Of a DNA stretch of 64,000 nt, positions 1 to 11,310 are shown in pieces. Numbering within the stretch: the first letter of the stretch is position 1; each line of letters starts with the position of its first letter. Position numbers and translations under genes: made by a program. The notes beneath the pieces are model-generated. The model worked only from the letters and a program-made list of their open reading frames with translations. It ran no database searches and was not told the DNA's origin. Source of the stretch: Streptosporangium sp. NBC_01495 (GTDB lineage Bacteria > Actinomycetota > Actinomycetes > Streptosporangiales > Streptosporangiaceae); assembly GCF_036250735.1 (NCBI RefSeq), contig NZ_CP109430.1, forward strand, positions 6,572,001 to 6,636,000, in the 5' to 3' direction.

Positions 1-1561
1 AGACCAGGTCGGGCATGGTCGGCAGGCGCTTGCCGTCGACGTGGATGACCTGCTTGGCGGGGTCGACCCGGGCGCCGAAGCGGCGGACCACCTGGCCGTC
101 GACCGTCACCCGGCCCTCGCCGATCATGTCCTCGCAGGCCCGGCGGCTGGCGACGCCCGCCTGGGCGAGGACCTTCTGCAGCCGGATGCCGTCGGGGACC
201 TCGGTGGTGTCGCGCTCGTCGACGTAGTCGCGGTCGTAGAAGTCGGAGTCGCGCTTGGGCTGGCGGGCGGTCTTGAACCGGTCGTTCGCGATCGCGCCCG
301 GCCTGAGCGGCGCCTTCGCCGCGGGGGCGCGGTTGGCGGACCGGTCAGCGGGAGCACGGCGCTCGCCGTACGCCCCGGCGCGGTCGCCGCCGATGGTCTG
401 GACGTCGTCCCGGCGGCCGGTCCTGCCGAAGCGGCCACGGGAACCACCACCGGCGGGCGCGTCGCCGCGACCGCGGTCGGAGCCGGGCCTGCCACGCGAG
501 CCGTCACGATCGGCGCGGAAGCCGCCGCGGTCGTCACGGCGCGGCCCGTCGGAGCGGAAACCGCCCTGCGAACCGCCCGAGGGCCTGCCACCGCCGTACT
601 GGCTCCGCGAATCGTCACGGGAGCCGCCGAAGGACGAACCACCGCGATCGTCACGACGCGGACCGTCGGAGCGGAAACCACCCTGCGAACCACCGTCGGG
701 CCTGCCGTACCGGCTGCGCGAATCGTCACGGGGCCCGCCGAAGGACGAACCACCGCGATCGTCACGACGCGGACCGTCGGAACGGTAACCACCGGACGAA
801 GAACCACCCGAAGGCCTGCCGAACGAAGAACCACCACGATCATCCCGACGCGGACCGTCAGAACGGAAACCACCCTGCGAACCACCGAACGACGAACCAC
901 CGCGATCGTCACGACGCGGACCGTCGGAACGGAAGCCACCCTGGGAGCCGCCCGAGGGCCTGCCGGACGAAGAACCACCACGGTCGTCACGGCGCGGACC
1001 GTCAGAGCGGTAACCACCCTGCGAACCACCGAAGGACGAACCACCGCGATCGTCACGACGCGGACCGTCGGAACGGTAACCACCGGACGAAGAACCGCCC
1101 GAAGGCCTGCCGGACGAAGAACCACCACGGTCGTCACGACGCGGACCGTCGGAACGGAAACCACCGGACGAACCACCCGAAGGCCTGCCGGACGAAGAAC
1201 CACCACGATCATCCCGACGCGGACCGTCAGAGCGGTAACCGCCCTGGGAGCCGCCCGAGGGCCTGCCGGACGAAGAACCACCACGGTCGTCACGGCGCGG
1301 ACCGTCGGAACGGAAACCACCGGACGAACCACCCGAAGGCCTGCCGAACGAAGAACCACCACGATCATCCCGACGCGGACCGTCGGAACGGAAACCACCC
1401 TGCGAACCACCTCGGAACCCGCCGGAGGAGGATCCGCCTCGGGAGGAGCCGCCCCGGAATCCACCGGACTGCGAGCCCCCACGGGGATTGCCACCGCGCG
1501 GGGCTCCGCCACGGCCTTGACCGCGTCCATCACCGGACGGGGTACTGCGCCTGTTGTTCAC
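1..1561 (-). CDS. rluB: Pseudouridine synthase (RluB family), 3' end outside window, with giant repeat extension
   Basis: The GTG start (1561-1559) shares one base with the scpB stop. The frame stays open to the window edge, so the catalytic domain is not visible. From about residue 455 it reads VPDGIRLQKVLAQAGVASRR and then CEDMIGEGRVTVDG, a typical S4 RNA-binding domain that precedes the catalytic domain of RluB/RsuA enzymes, which isomerise uridines in 23S rRNA. Residues 1-450 are low complexity, with about 11 copies of a 23-27 residue unit built on RSDGPRRDDRGGSS, GRPSGG and GGF/GGY. Actinobacterial homologues have basic Gly/Arg/Ser-rich N termini, but this one is unusually long. Position after scpA-scpB is the usual one. 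Family assignment is firm; the role of the extension is unknown. Confidence 0.9.
   Translation of the reverse strand, partial: MNNRRSTPSGDGRGQGRGGAPRGGNPRGGSQSGGFRGGSSRGGSSSGGFRGGSQGGFRSDGPRRDDRGGSSFGRPSGGSSGGFRSDGPRRDDRGGSSSGRPSGGSQGGYRSDGPRRDDRGGSSSGRPSGGSSGGFRSDGPRRDDRGGSSSGRPSGGSSSGGYRSDGPRRDDRGGSSFGGSQGGYRSDGPRRDDRGGSSSGRPSGGSQGGFRSDGPRRDDRGGSSFGGSQGGFRSDGPRRDDRGGSSFGRPSGGSSSGGYRSDGPRRDDRGGSSFGGPRDDSRSRYGRPDGGSQGGFRSDGPRRDDRGGSSFGGSRDDSRSQYGGGRPSGGSQGGFRSDGPRRDDRGGFRADRDGSRGRPGSDRGRGDAPAGGGSRGRFGRTGRRDDVQTIGGDRAGAYGERRAPADRSANRAPAAKAPLRPGAIANDRFKTARQPKRDSDFYDRDYVDERDTTEVPDGIRLQKVLAQAGVASRRACEDMIGEGRVTVDGQVVRRFGARVDPAKQVIHVDGKRLPTMPDLV
531..1405 (-). repeat. Coding tandem repeat in rluB encoding SDGPRRDDRGG units
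   Basis: The motif encoding DGPRRDDRGG recurs about 11 times, near 544, 660, 771, 850, 912, 991, 1060, 1141, 1220, 1299 and 1376, with spacings of roughly 62-116 bp. Copies differ by small in-frame losses and by F/Y or S/F substitutions. The array opens long spurious frames on the other frames and strand. It looks like expansion by slippage or unequal recombination, with the reading frame maintained. Confidence 0.9.
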
Positions 1562-2208
1562 TACTTCTGCTCCTCTAGGGATTCCATGTCGTCGGGCAGG
1601 AAAGGTGCCAGCTCGGGAAGCTCTTCGAGCTCCCGCAGGCCCATCCGCTCGAGAAAATACGAACTTGTCCGGTAGAGCACGGCTTGGCTCTCCGGTTCGG
1701 TGCCGGCCTCCTCGACCAGCCCCCTCGTCATCAGCGTGCGCATGACGCCGTCGCTGTTGACACCGCGGATGGCCGCCACCCGGGCCCGGCTCACCGGCTG
1801 CCGGTAGGCGACCACGGCCAGGGTCTCCAGAGCGGCCTGGGTCAGGCGCGTCTGCTGGCCGTCGCGGACGAACCGCTCCACGAGTGGCGCGCACTCGGCC
1901 CGCGTGTAGAACCGCCAGCCGCCCGCGACCTCTCTCAGGTCAAAACCCCGCCCGGAAGCGGTGTATTCCGCCGAGAGCTCACGAATCGCCCGCCCGATCT
2001 CGTGGACGGGCCGTTCCAGTACCTGGGCGAGGGTCACCTCGGCGACGGGCTCGTCGACCACCAGCAGGATGGCCTCCAGCCCGGCGCGCAGGTCCGGCTC
2101 GGCACCCGGACCAAGCTCGGCATCCGGACCGATCTCGGCACGTGAACCAGGCTCGATACGCGGGTCCGGCTCGGCACGCGGGCCGAGGTCGGGTGCCAGG
2201 TCAGTCAT
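1561..2208 (-). CDS. scpB: Segregation and condensation protein B
   Basis: 215 aa. ScpB pairs with ScpA and SMC in the chromosome-condensing complex; it dimerises through winged-helix domains and stabilises the ScpA kleisin. The core begins at about residue 40 (AGLEAILLVVDEPV) and includes LTQAALETLAVVAYRQPVSR and the helix around IRGVNSDGVMRTL, typical of the family. The first ~40 residues are a degenerate repeat of Glu/Pro/Asp/Gly-containing heptad-like units (EPDPRIEPGSRAEIGPDAEL), an acidic tail not needed by the fold. The start overlaps the scpA end by 8 bp, implying translational coupling. Confidence 0.95.
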   Translation of the reverse strand: MTDLAPDLGPRAEPDPRIEPGSRAEIGPDAELGPGAEPDLRAGLEAILLVVDEPVAEVTLAQVLERPVHEIGRAIRELSAEYTASGRGFDLREVAGGWRFYTRAECAPLVERFVRDGQQTRLTQAALETLAVVAYRQPVSRARVAAIRGVNSDGVMRTLMTRGLVEEAGTEPESQAVLYRTSSYFLERMGLRELEELPELAPFLPDDMESLEEQK

Positions 2209-3052
2209 CGGCGGGCTCCCTCTCCGGGCTGTTCAGGGTCTCGTCGTAGTCGTCGGCCACGGCGACGTCGCCGTCGTCACTGCCGGTCCAGGTCACGTGC
2301 AACTCCCCGAGAGGCTCCACCTGCTCGAAGGAGACGGCCGCCTCCCGGTAGAGCTCCAGGACGGCCAGGAAACGCGCGACGACCTCGAAGGTGCCGGCGC
2401 AGTCGGAGGTGAGGGCCCGGAAAGTCGCCCGGCGCATCCGCCGCAGCCGCTCGACAAGGATAACCGCCTGTTCGCGGACATTGGCGAGCGGTTGGTAGAT
2501 GTGGGCCACCGAGACCGACGGAGGCACCTTGGGGGCGAAGGCCCGCCGGGCGATCTCCGCGAGGCGGTCGGGGCCGATGCCGAGGATCAGCGCGGGCAGC
2601 AGGTTCGCGAACTCGGCCTCCATCGGCACCGTACGGGGGAAGCGCAGCGCCTCCTCGGCCATCCGGCTGGAGAAGACCTTGACGACCTCCTTGTAGGCCC
2701 GGTACTGCAGAAGACGGGCGAACAGCAGGTCACGGGCCTCCAGGAGGGCCAGGTCCTCCTCGTCGTCGACCTCGCCCGAGGGCAGCAGCCTGGCGGCCTT
2801 GAGGTCGAGCAGGGTCGCCGCGACGAGCAGGAAGTGACTCGTCTGGTCCAGGTCCCACTCCGGGCCCCTGGCCCGGATGTAGGAGATGAACTCGTCGGTG
2901 ACCTGGCTGAGCGAGACCTCGGTGATGTCCAGCTTGTGCTTGGAGATCAGACCGAGCAGGAGGTCGAAAGGGCCCTCGAAGACCTCCAGATGCACCTTGA
3001 AGGTGTCATCGTCGGTCTTCGGCTGCTCGGTCATCCCTCCATTGTCCCGCAC
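2201..3052 (-). CDS. scpA: Segregation and condensation protein A (kleisin)
   Basis: 283 aa. ScpA bridges the SMC ATPase heads. The sequence FKVHLEVFEGPFDLLLGLIS followed by KHKLDITEVSL is the diagnostic N-terminal kleisin motif, and the C terminus has the winged-helix part (VILVERLRRMRRATFRAL). The GTG start at 3052 lies 12 bp after the parA-like stop. An ATG at 3034 directly follows a GGAGGG and is an alternative, although the spacing is too short for a normal ribosome site. It sits in the conserved parA-scpA-scpB-rluB order. Confidence 0.94.
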   Translation of the reverse strand: MRDNGGMTEQPKTDDDTFKVHLEVFEGPFDLLLGLISKHKLDITEVSLSQVTDEFISYIRARGPEWDLDQTSHFLLVAATLLDLKAARLLPSGEVDDEEDLALLEARDLLFARLLQYRAYKEVVKVFSSRMAEEALRFPRTVPMEAEFANLLPALILGIGPDRLAEIARRAFAPKVPPSVSVAHIYQPLANVREQAVILVERLRRMRRATFRALTSDCAGTFEVVARFLAVLELYREAAVSFEQVEPLGELHVTWTGSDDGDVAVADDYDETLNSPEREPADD

Positions 3053-3064
3053 CCGGAGGCAGGA

Positions 3065-4012
3065 TCACCGCTCCAGCGCGGCCCACCTGGCCAGGACTTC
3101 CCTGGCAAGCTCGCGGTACGCGCTGGCGCCGAGCGAGGACGAGTCGAAGCTGGTGATGGGCTCACCGGCCACGGTGGCGTCGGGGAAGCGAACCGTCCGG
3201 TTGATCACCGTGTGGTAGACCTTCTCGTCGAACGCCTCGACGACCCGGGCCAGCACCTCGCGGCCGTGCAGGGTGCGCGCGTCGTACATGGTGGCGAGCA
3301 GGCCCTCGATGACCAGCTCGTCGTTGATGCGCTCCTGGACCTTGATGATGGTGTCCATGAGCAGCGCGACACCGCGCAGCGCGAAGAACTCGCACTCCAG
3401 CGGCACCATGACGCCGTGCGCGCAGGCCAGCGCGTTGATCGTGAGCAGTCCCAGGGAGGGCTGGCAGTCGATCAGGCACACGTCGTACTCGGGCAGGAGG
3501 GGTTTGATCACCCGGCCGAGCACCTGCTCGCGGGCGACCTCCGTGACGAGCTGGACCTCCGCCGCCGACAGGTCGATGTTGCTGGGCAGCAGGTCCATGC
3601 CCTCGACGCCGGTCTCCAGGAGCACGTCCCTGGCGGTGATCTGCCGCTCCATGAGGAGGTTGTAGACCGTCAGGTCGAGCTGGAGAGGGTTGATCCCGAG
3701 GCCGACCGAGAGGGCACCCTGCGGGTCGAAGTCGACCAGCAGCACCTTGAGCCCGGCCTCCGCCAGCGCGGCGCCCAGGTTGATGGTGGTGGTCGTCTTG
3801 CCGACGCCGCCCTTCTGGTTGACCATGGCGACAACCCTCGCCGGTCCGTGCACCGTGCGGGGGGGCGGGTCGGGGAAGACCGGGCGGGGACGCCCGGTCG
3901 GGCCGAGAACTCCCCCACTGCGAGGGGTCCCGGCGGTCTTGGTGTCGCCCCAGGGATTCTCGGGGTTTGCTGGGGTCGTTCCCCGGATAGAACCGTCGGT
4001 GGTCACAGTCAC
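3065..4012 (-). CDS. ParA/Soj-like ATPase upstream of scpAB
   Basis: 315 aa from a GTG at 4012, chosen because GGGAGG lies 8 nt upstream; longer frames to 4093 lack such a site. The deviant Walker A KGGVGKTTT (about residues 67-75), the DFDPQGALSVGLG segment and IDCQPSLGLLTINAL identify a ParA/MinD-type P-loop ATPase. A Pro/Gly-rich, poorly conserved ~55-residue N-terminal tail precedes the fold. No ParB is beside it; this paralogue next to scpA is common in actinobacteria and distinct from the oriC-proximal parAB. It is likely to act with SMC-ScpAB in chromosome segregation. Confidence 0.88.
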   Translation of the reverse strand: MTVTTDGSIRGTTPANPENPWGDTKTAGTPRSGGVLGPTGRPRPVFPDPPPRTVHGPARVVAMVNQKGGVGKTTTTINLGAALAEAGLKVLLVDFDPQGALSVGLGINPLQLDLTVYNLLMERQITARDVLLETGVEGMDLLPSNIDLSAAEVQLVTEVAREQVLGRVIKPLLPEYDVCLIDCQPSLGLLTINALACAHGVMVPLECEFFALRGVALLMDTIIKVQERINDELVIEGLLATMYDARTLHGREVLARVVEAFDEKVYHTVINRTVRFPDATVAGEPITSFDSSSLGASAYRELAREVLARWAALER

Positions 4013-4111
4013 CAGTCGAACCTCCCTGACGGCCTCTAACCGGACCGTCCGGACGGACACTATGGCGTCAACACGTATGCGGCAAGGCGGCACGCCCGGA
4101 CATAAGCAAGG

Positions 4112-5038
4112 TCAATCCCGCGTGCGCGGATGCGCGGCGGCATAGACCTCGCGGAGCTTGTCGACCGTGACCTGTGTGTACACCTGGGTGGTGGTCACCG
4201 AGGCGTGGCCGAGTAGTTCCTGAACCACCCTAACGTCCACACCCCCGTCAAGGAGGTGGGTTGCGAACGAATGTCGCAACATATGTGGCGACACTCCTTC
4301 GAGCCCGCCGCGCTCGGCGGCGCCCTGGAGGACCTCCCAGGCGCCCTGGCGGGTGAGCCGCCCGCCCCTGGCGTTCAGGAAGAGCCCCGAGGTGCCCCGG
4401 CCGTGTGAGGCGATGCTGGGCCGCGCACAGGTGAGGTAGGCGCGCAGCGCCTCCCCCGCGAAGCCGCCCAGGGGCACCAGGCGGGTGCGCCCGCCCTTGC
4501 CGCGCAGGCGCACCCGCTGGGCCTCGGCCCCCAGGTCGACGTCGTCGACGGCGAGCCCCACGGCCTCGGAGATGCGCGCGCCGGTGCCGTACAGCAGCTC
4601 GAGCAGCGCCCGGTTACGCAGCGTGAGCGGAGCTCCGTCGGGCCCCGAGGCGGCGATCAGGCGTTCCACGTCGCGGACGCTGATCGCCTTGGGAAGCCGC
4701 CTGAGCTGGCGCGGCGAGCGCACCTCGTGGGCCGGGTCGTGCAGGCAGACGCCCTGGCTCAACGCGAAGCGGTGCAGGCCGCGCACCGCGGAGACGGCCC
4801 GCGCCGCCGAGGCGGCGACGAGGGCCTGGTGCTCCCCGTCGCCCTCCCTGAGCGCCGTCACAAAGGCGGTGACGTCGTCCTCGGCGACCTCGCCGAAGGT
4901 GACGCGGCCGCGCTGCTTGAGATGCCCTACGTACCGCAGGAGGTCACGGCGATAGGAGGCCAGGGTGTTGGCGGCCAGGCCCCGCTCCACGGCCAGATGG
5001 GCGAGGTAGCTGGAGAGGACGGCCTCCGTCTCGCTCAG
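4112..5038 (-). CDS. xerD: Site-specific tyrosine recombinase XerD
   Basis: 308 aa if started at the CTG at 5038. XerD resolves chromosome dimers at dif together with XerC. The core-binding domain ([16 protein letters not shown]) is followed by the catalytic domain with Arg in [12 protein letters not shown], Lys in [41 protein letters not shown] and the nucleophilic Tyr. The frame extends 5' of the first GTG (4990, giving a truncated 292-aa form). The segment [20 protein letters not shown] is family-like and starts with CTG, preceded by AGGAGG at 5 nt spacing. So a CTG start is likely. It lies directly downstream of the NUDIX gene. Confidence 0.9.
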   Translation of the reverse strand: MSETEAVLSSYLAHLAVERGLAANTLASYRRDLLRYVGHLKQRGRVTFGEVAEDDVTAFVTALREGDGEHQALVAASAARAVSAVRGLHRFALSQGVCLHDPAHEVRSPRQLRRLPKAISVRDVERLIAASGPDGAPLTLRNRALLELLYGTGARISEAVGLAVDDVDLGAEAQRVRLRGKGGRTRLVPLGGFAGEALRAYLTCARPSIASHGRGTSGLFLNARGGRLTRQGAWEVLQGAAERGGLEGVSPHMLRHSFATHLLDGGVDVRVVQELLGHASVTTTQVYTQVTVDKLREVYAAAHPRTRD

Positions 5039-5050
5039 GGTGTCCTCCTG

Positions 5051-7467
<2,417 letters not shown>

Positions 7468-7548
7468 TCAAACGGTACCGGCGAAGTGCCCGAACAACCC
7501 CCCACCCACGTTCCCTCCAAACCCAACCAAGCGGTAATTTGATCCGTT

Positions 7549-8268
7549 ATGTCACTTCATGGCGTGGTACGGCGTGCCATGGGCAGCCTCGTCCACCGGC
7601 TCTGGGCGGCGGCCCGCACGGCCGGCGCCGTCACCCCCGTCAGCCCCGCCGGATACCGCTTCCGGCGCCTCGGCGAGGGCGCCTGCCTGTCGTTCCCGCT
7701 CGGAGCCGTCTTCGGCGAGGCCTGGATCGAGATCGGCGACCACACCCTGATCGGCGAGCGGGTCTCCATCTCCGCGGGCATGGGTCCCGGGGTCGACCTG
7801 GGCCCGGACTCGGTCGTACGGATCGGCGGGAGCTGCTCCATCGGCAGGGGCAGCCACATCGTCGGCCACCAGTCGATCGACATCGGCGACAACGTCTTCA
7901 CCGGCCCGTACGTCTACATCACCGACCAGAACCATGTCTACGACGACCCCGAGGCGCCGATCGGCCGCCAGTGGCCGCGCAACAACCCGGTGTCCATCGG
8001 CTCTGGATCGTGGCTGGGCACCGGCGCGATCATCCTGCCGGGCACCCGGATCGGCAGGCAGTGCGTGGTGGCGGGCGGGGCGGTGGTACGCGGGGAGTTC
8101 CCCGACCACAGCGTGATCGCGGGCATCCCCGCCAAGGTGGTGCGCCATTACGTACCCGGCCAGGGGTGGCTGCCGCCGCACCTGGAGGTCGTGGAGACCA
8201 TGGGCACCGTGAACGCTGTGGACGCCGCGGAGGTCATGGACACCGAGACCGGAGTGATACCGCGATAG
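7549..8268 (+). CDS. Acyltransferase with left-handed beta-helix (hexapeptide repeats)
   Basis: 239 aa. Imperfect hexapeptide turns (IGDHTLIGERVSISAG, IGRGSHIVGHQSIDIGD, ILPGTRIGRQCVVAGGAVV) form a left-handed parallel beta-helix, ending in the IPAKVVR motif typical of maltose/galactoside O-acetyltransferase-like enzymes. The N-terminal ~50 residues may form the lid. The catalytic His is probably in TDQNHVYDD. Transcribed divergently from pyrG. The acceptor substrate cannot be told; cell-surface sugar or a small molecule is possible. Confidence 0.8.
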   Translation: MSLHGVVRRAMGSLVHRLWAAARTAGAVTPVSPAGYRFRRLGEGACLSFPLGAVFGEAWIEIGDHTLIGERVSISAGMGPGVDLGPDSVVRIGGSCSIGRGSHIVGHQSIDIGDNVFTGPYVYITDQNHVYDDPEAPIGRQWPRNNPVSIGSGSWLGTGAIILPGTRIGRQCVVAGGAVVRGEFPDHSVIAGIPAKVVRHYVPGQGWLPPHLEVVETMGTVNAVDAAEVMDTETGVIPR

Positions 8269-8335
8269 GGGACGGATCGGGATCGATCGACGGCCGGGAA
8301 CCGTTGAAGAAGGAGAGAGACACTACGGAGGTGCG

Positions 8336-8929
8336 ATGCTCGCGGCACTGACGGGCCTTGGACTCTCCACCGCGGCCGGGCTCAACGCCTACATCCCGCT
8401 GCTGGTGGTCGGCCTGCTCGCCAATTTCACCGACCAGGTACGGCTGCCGCAGGAGTTCGCCTGGCTGTCCAACGGGTGGGTTCTCGGGATCATCGGCGTG
8501 CTGCTCCTGGCGGAGTTCGTGCTCGACAAGGTCCCGGTGGTCGACAGCGTCAATGACATGATCCAGACCGTCGTCCGCCCCGCCTCCGGCGGCGTGGTCT
8601 TCAGCGCCACCGAGGCCGCGGCCCGGCTGGACGGCTCGACCTGGATGAGCCACAACCCCTGGCTCAGCTGGGTGCTGGGGATCGCGATCGCCCTGGCCGT
8701 GCACACCATGAAGGCGGCCACCAGGCCCGTGGTGAACGCCACCACGGCCGGGGTGGGCGCACCCGTGGTCAGCACGGTCGAGGACGCCGGGGCACTGGGC
8801 ATCAGCCTGGTGGCGATCTTCCTGCCGGTCCTGGTCGTCGTGGTGGTGGCGGGGCTGGCGCTGTTCGCCTGGTGGGCGACCCGCAGGATACGACGACGGC
8901 GGCGGGTGGCCGCCCCGAGCCTGCGATGA
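8336..8929 (+). CDS. DUF4126 integral membrane protein
   Basis: 197 aa, ATG preceded by GGAGGTGCG. The opening LTGLGLSTAAGLNAYIPLL and the central DKVPVVDSVNDMIQTVVRP with ASGG are the signatures of the DUF4126 family. About four hydrophobic helices are seen, with a basic C-terminal tail (RRIRRRRR) expected in the cytoplasm. Function of the family is not known. It follows the acyltransferase by 67 bp and may be co-transcribed. Confidence 0.8.
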   Translation: MLAALTGLGLSTAAGLNAYIPLLVVGLLANFTDQVRLPQEFAWLSNGWVLGIIGVLLLAEFVLDKVPVVDSVNDMIQTVVRPASGGVVFSATEAAARLDGSTWMSHNPWLSWVLGIAIALAVHTMKAATRPVVNATTAGVGAPVVSTVEDAGALGISLVAIFLPVLVVVVVAGLALFAWWATRRIRRRRRVAAPSLR

Positions 8930-9221
8930 GACCGCACCCGGGCGACCGCGCCCCCACCAAGGACCATGCCACGGACCGCACCGAACACCACGGCGCGATT
9001 TCCGTCACGGGTCGCATCGTGCCGCCCACCACGGATCGCGCCGTGACGCTCGTCGCGGACCGCGCCCTGGTGGCCGTCACGGTTGGCGCCACGCCCCCCG
9101 CCGGGTGCCAGGCACCCCCGTCCGCGCCGACCGGCTCCGCGAGGTTCGACGCCCGCGCGGGGGCCTCGGCGCGGGCTATGCTCGAAACACCCTGTCCAGC
9201 CCGTTCAACCCTTGCCGGGAG

Positions 9222-9836
9222 GTGGCTCCGATCGGCGATTTCCTCATCGTCCTGATGGTGATCCTGCTGTTCTTTCTTCTCCTGGGAGGAGTCGGGATCT
9301 ACCTGCTGGTCAAGGTCGGCAGGAAGGCCACGAAGAAGGCCAGGGCCGTGTCCACCAGGGTCGCCACCCACGTGGCGGCGATGGGCACCGGCGACGCCGC
9401 GGAGACCGAGCGAATGCGCCTCGACCTGCGGCGCGAGATCTCCCTGACCCGCCAGGCCGTCGACCACGCGCTGCGCGACGGCTGGGGCCTGGGCGACCTG
9501 CCCCACCTCGTGGCGGAGATCTCGGCGCACGCCGAGCAGCTCGACGCCCAACTGGCCCACTACGCCCAGGAGCGCCGGGTCTCGCCCTACATCGACCACA
9601 CGGCGCTGGGCCGCCTGCGCGAGCACCACGCCAAGCTGACCACGTCCTGCGCCAGGATCAGGGCCGACCTGCGCGACGACCAGATGGCGCACTCGGCCGG
9701 GAGCATCGACGAGATCCAGGGCCGCACCGACCTGGAGATCGAGGCACGCCGCCGGGCCCCCGACCCCCTGGACCAGATCGACGAGCTCTACAACCGCACG
9801 ATGATCAACCGCACCCACCCAGACGACTCCCGCTGA
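9222..9836 (+). CDS. Membrane-anchored hypothetical protein with helical cytoplasmic domain
   Basis: 204 aa from a GTG at 9222; the GGGAGG overlaps this start, so a slightly later start (ATG at 9255 region) is possible. An N-terminal transmembrane segment (FLIVLMVILLFFLLLGGVGIYLLV) is followed by a basic stop-transfer (KVGRKATKKAR) and a soluble, mostly helical region with conserved-looking MRLDLRREISLTRQAVDHAL. I recognise it only as a conserved actinobacterial hypothetical; no enzymatic motif. A hairpin terminator follows at 9844. Confidence 0.6.
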   Translation: MAPIGDFLIVLMVILLFFLLLGGVGIYLLVKVGRKATKKARAVSTRVATHVAAMGTGDAAETERMRLDLRREISLTRQAVDHALRDGWGLGDLPHLVAEISAHAEQLDAQLAHYAQERRVSPYIDHTALGRLREHHAKLTTSCARIRADLRDDQMAHSAGSIDEIQGRTDLEIEARRRAPDPLDQIDELYNRTMINRTHPDDSR

Positions 9837-9843
9837 CCGTCCC

Positions 9844-9866
9844 CCCACGGCGCCTCCCGCCGTGGG
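9844..9866 (+). terminator. Hairpin downstream of the 9222-9836 gene
   Basis: A perfect 9-bp inverted repeat, CCCACGGCG and CGCCGTGGG, with a 5-nt loop begins 8 bp after the stop codon. No T-run, as usual in high-GC actinobacteria. Confidence 0.65.
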
Positions 9867-10022
9867 CGGAGATCGTCGCCGGACCGGTTGCCGGTGATCG
9901 GCCAGGTCACCGATGACCTCTTACGGTCACAGTGATCCAGATGACCCACCGGCCACACACGGTGAGTGTCAGGATGACTCCGTCAGGCAATGTTCCTGGA
10001 TGTCGCCGAAGAAGGTTCTCTG

Positions 10023-10613
10023 ATGACAGCCGTTTTCCCCGAGTGGTTCTACCCGGGGCCGACCGGCGGGTGGACCGCCGACATGCTCGATCATCTTCCC
10101 CCCGGCGCGCCCCGGCATGTCGAACTGATCGACGGGTCGCTCATCATGAGGCCTCCGCAGACCGCTTTCCACATGTTCGTCATCAATTTGATGATCGACC
10201 AGCAACGCGGCATACGACCACCGGCTCACCTCAGGGTCGTCCGGGAGATGACCGTGACCCTGGGAATGAGGCAGCGGCCCGAGCCCGACATCATGGTGGT
10301 GGCGAGTTCCGCGCTGACGAGCCTGAGCACGACCTCGTTCAAGCCCGAGGACGTGCACCTGGTGGTCGAGGTGGTGTCTCCCGAGTCGCTGGAGCGAGAC
10401 CGCACCACCAAGCCCATCAAATACTCCGACGCCGGGATCAGGCACCTCTGGCGCGTGGAGCAGGAGGACGACAGGCCCGTCGTCTACACCTTCGAGCTGG
10501 AGCCCGCCGTCAAGGCGTACGTCCCGACGGGCATCCATCGGGGGCGGTTGAAGACGGACGTCGGCTTCGAGGTCGACATCGATCTCGACCTCGGCACGTT
10601 CATCGGCCCTTGA
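10023..10613 (+). CDS. Uma2 family protein (putative PD-(D/E)xK nuclease fold)
   Basis: 196 aa from the ATG at 10023, with GAAGAAGG 7 nt upstream; an upstream ATG at 9990 has no site. The pattern is that of DUF820/Uma2: HVELIDGSLIMRPP, PEPDIMVVASS, then VVEVVSPESLERDRTTKPIKYSDAGIRHLWRVE, giving the Asp (PEPD), Glu (VEVVSP) and Lys (TKPIKY) of a PD-(D/E)xK-like site. Such genes are greatly expanded in cyanobacteria and actinomycetes; biological role is unsettled. It converges on the zinc-ribbon gene and their ends overlap by 14 bp. Confidence 0.82.
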   Translation: MTAVFPEWFYPGPTGGWTADMLDHLPPGAPRHVELIDGSLIMRPPQTAFHMFVINLMIDQQRGIRPPAHLRVVREMTVTLGMRQRPEPDIMVVASSALTSLSTTSFKPEDVHLVVEVVSPESLERDRTTKPIKYSDAGIRHLWRVEQEDDRPVVYTFELEPAVKAYVPTGIHRGRLKTDVGFEVDIDLDLGTFIGP

Positions 10614-11310
10614 CATCCTCCCCACGGCCAAAGCCCGCGGCCTCCGCACCGGAGGTATCCGATGAGTTCCACATCCCGGCGAGGTCGTCATAGGTGGCCC
10701 CGGCGTTGATGCGGGCGCGCATGGCCTGGGCCTGGGCGGTGGTGGGCAGGAAACCGTCGAGCAGGGCGGGAAGGCCGAGGCGCCAGCCGAGCAGGGCGCG
10801 CGGCGACTGCCGGTGCCCGGCGCGAATCACCGAGACGCCGACCCTGATCGCGTGCTCGTTGCCGGGCGGGACGCCTGGGCGGTCGGTCTCGATCGCCGAG
10901 TAGCGGAAGCCGTCGGCGAGGTCGCAGGGCGGGCAGCCCAAGGGGCCCCTGCCCCGCCGGGCCCCGCAGTCGGGGCAGATCAGCCGGTCGAGGGCGCCGT
11001 CGACGACCCGCCAGTCGTGCCGGTCGGGCTCGTCGGCGACCATCTCGGCGATCACCGACTCCTCCTCGGCGGACAGCCCCGCCGCACCGAGCCCGGCAGA
11101 CAGCCCGGCCTCACCACGCTTGGCGGACGATCCGGCTCCAGCACGCCCGGCAGATGCTCCGGACCCGCCGGGCGGCCCGGCGGTGCCGAACCGCTCTCGC
11201 AGGAACCCCCGCCAGCCGTCCTCGACGATCCGGTCGACCAGCGCCGCGCACCGGACGCAGCCGGGCGCCCCGCCGTACTCCCAGCAGCCGCACTCGGCGC
11301 ACCGTCGCAT
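10600..11310 (-). CDS. Hypothetical protein with two zinc-ribbon motifs
   Basis: 236 aa. Two Cys clusters are visible: RRCAECGCWEYGGAPGCVRC near the N terminus and ICPDCGARRGRGPLGCPPC in the middle, each able to bind a structural zinc. Between them lies an Ala/Gly-rich repeat-like linker (SAGRAGAGSS, LSAGLGAAGLSAEEES). The C-terminal part (ALLGWRLGLPALLDGFLPTTAQAQAMRARINAGATYDDLA) is not recognised. Possible nucleic-acid or protein binder; no assigned function. Confidence 0.6.
   Translation of the reverse strand: MRRCAECGCWEYGGAPGCVRCAALVDRIVEDGWRGFLRERFGTAGPPGGSGASAGRAGAGSSAKRGEAGLSAGLGAAGLSAEEESVIAEMVADEPDRHDWRVVDGALDRLICPDCGARRGRGPLGCPPCDLADGFRYSAIETDRPGVPPGNEHAIRVGVSVIRAGHRQSPRALLGWRLGLPALLDGFLPTTAQAQAMRARINAGATYDDLAGMWNSSDTSGAEAAGFGRGEDVKGR

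Noticed and set aside
41-1675. Long + strand frame opposite rluB
   Set aside because: Product is Arg/Thr-rich repeat text created by the antisense of the RGG repeats; the minus strand frame has the S4 domain.
10600-10645. GGGGAGGATGTCAA as an IS200/IS605 end
   Set aside because: The bases encode the C terminus of the zinc-ribbon protein (GEDVK) and no TnpA/TnpB or partner end is present.
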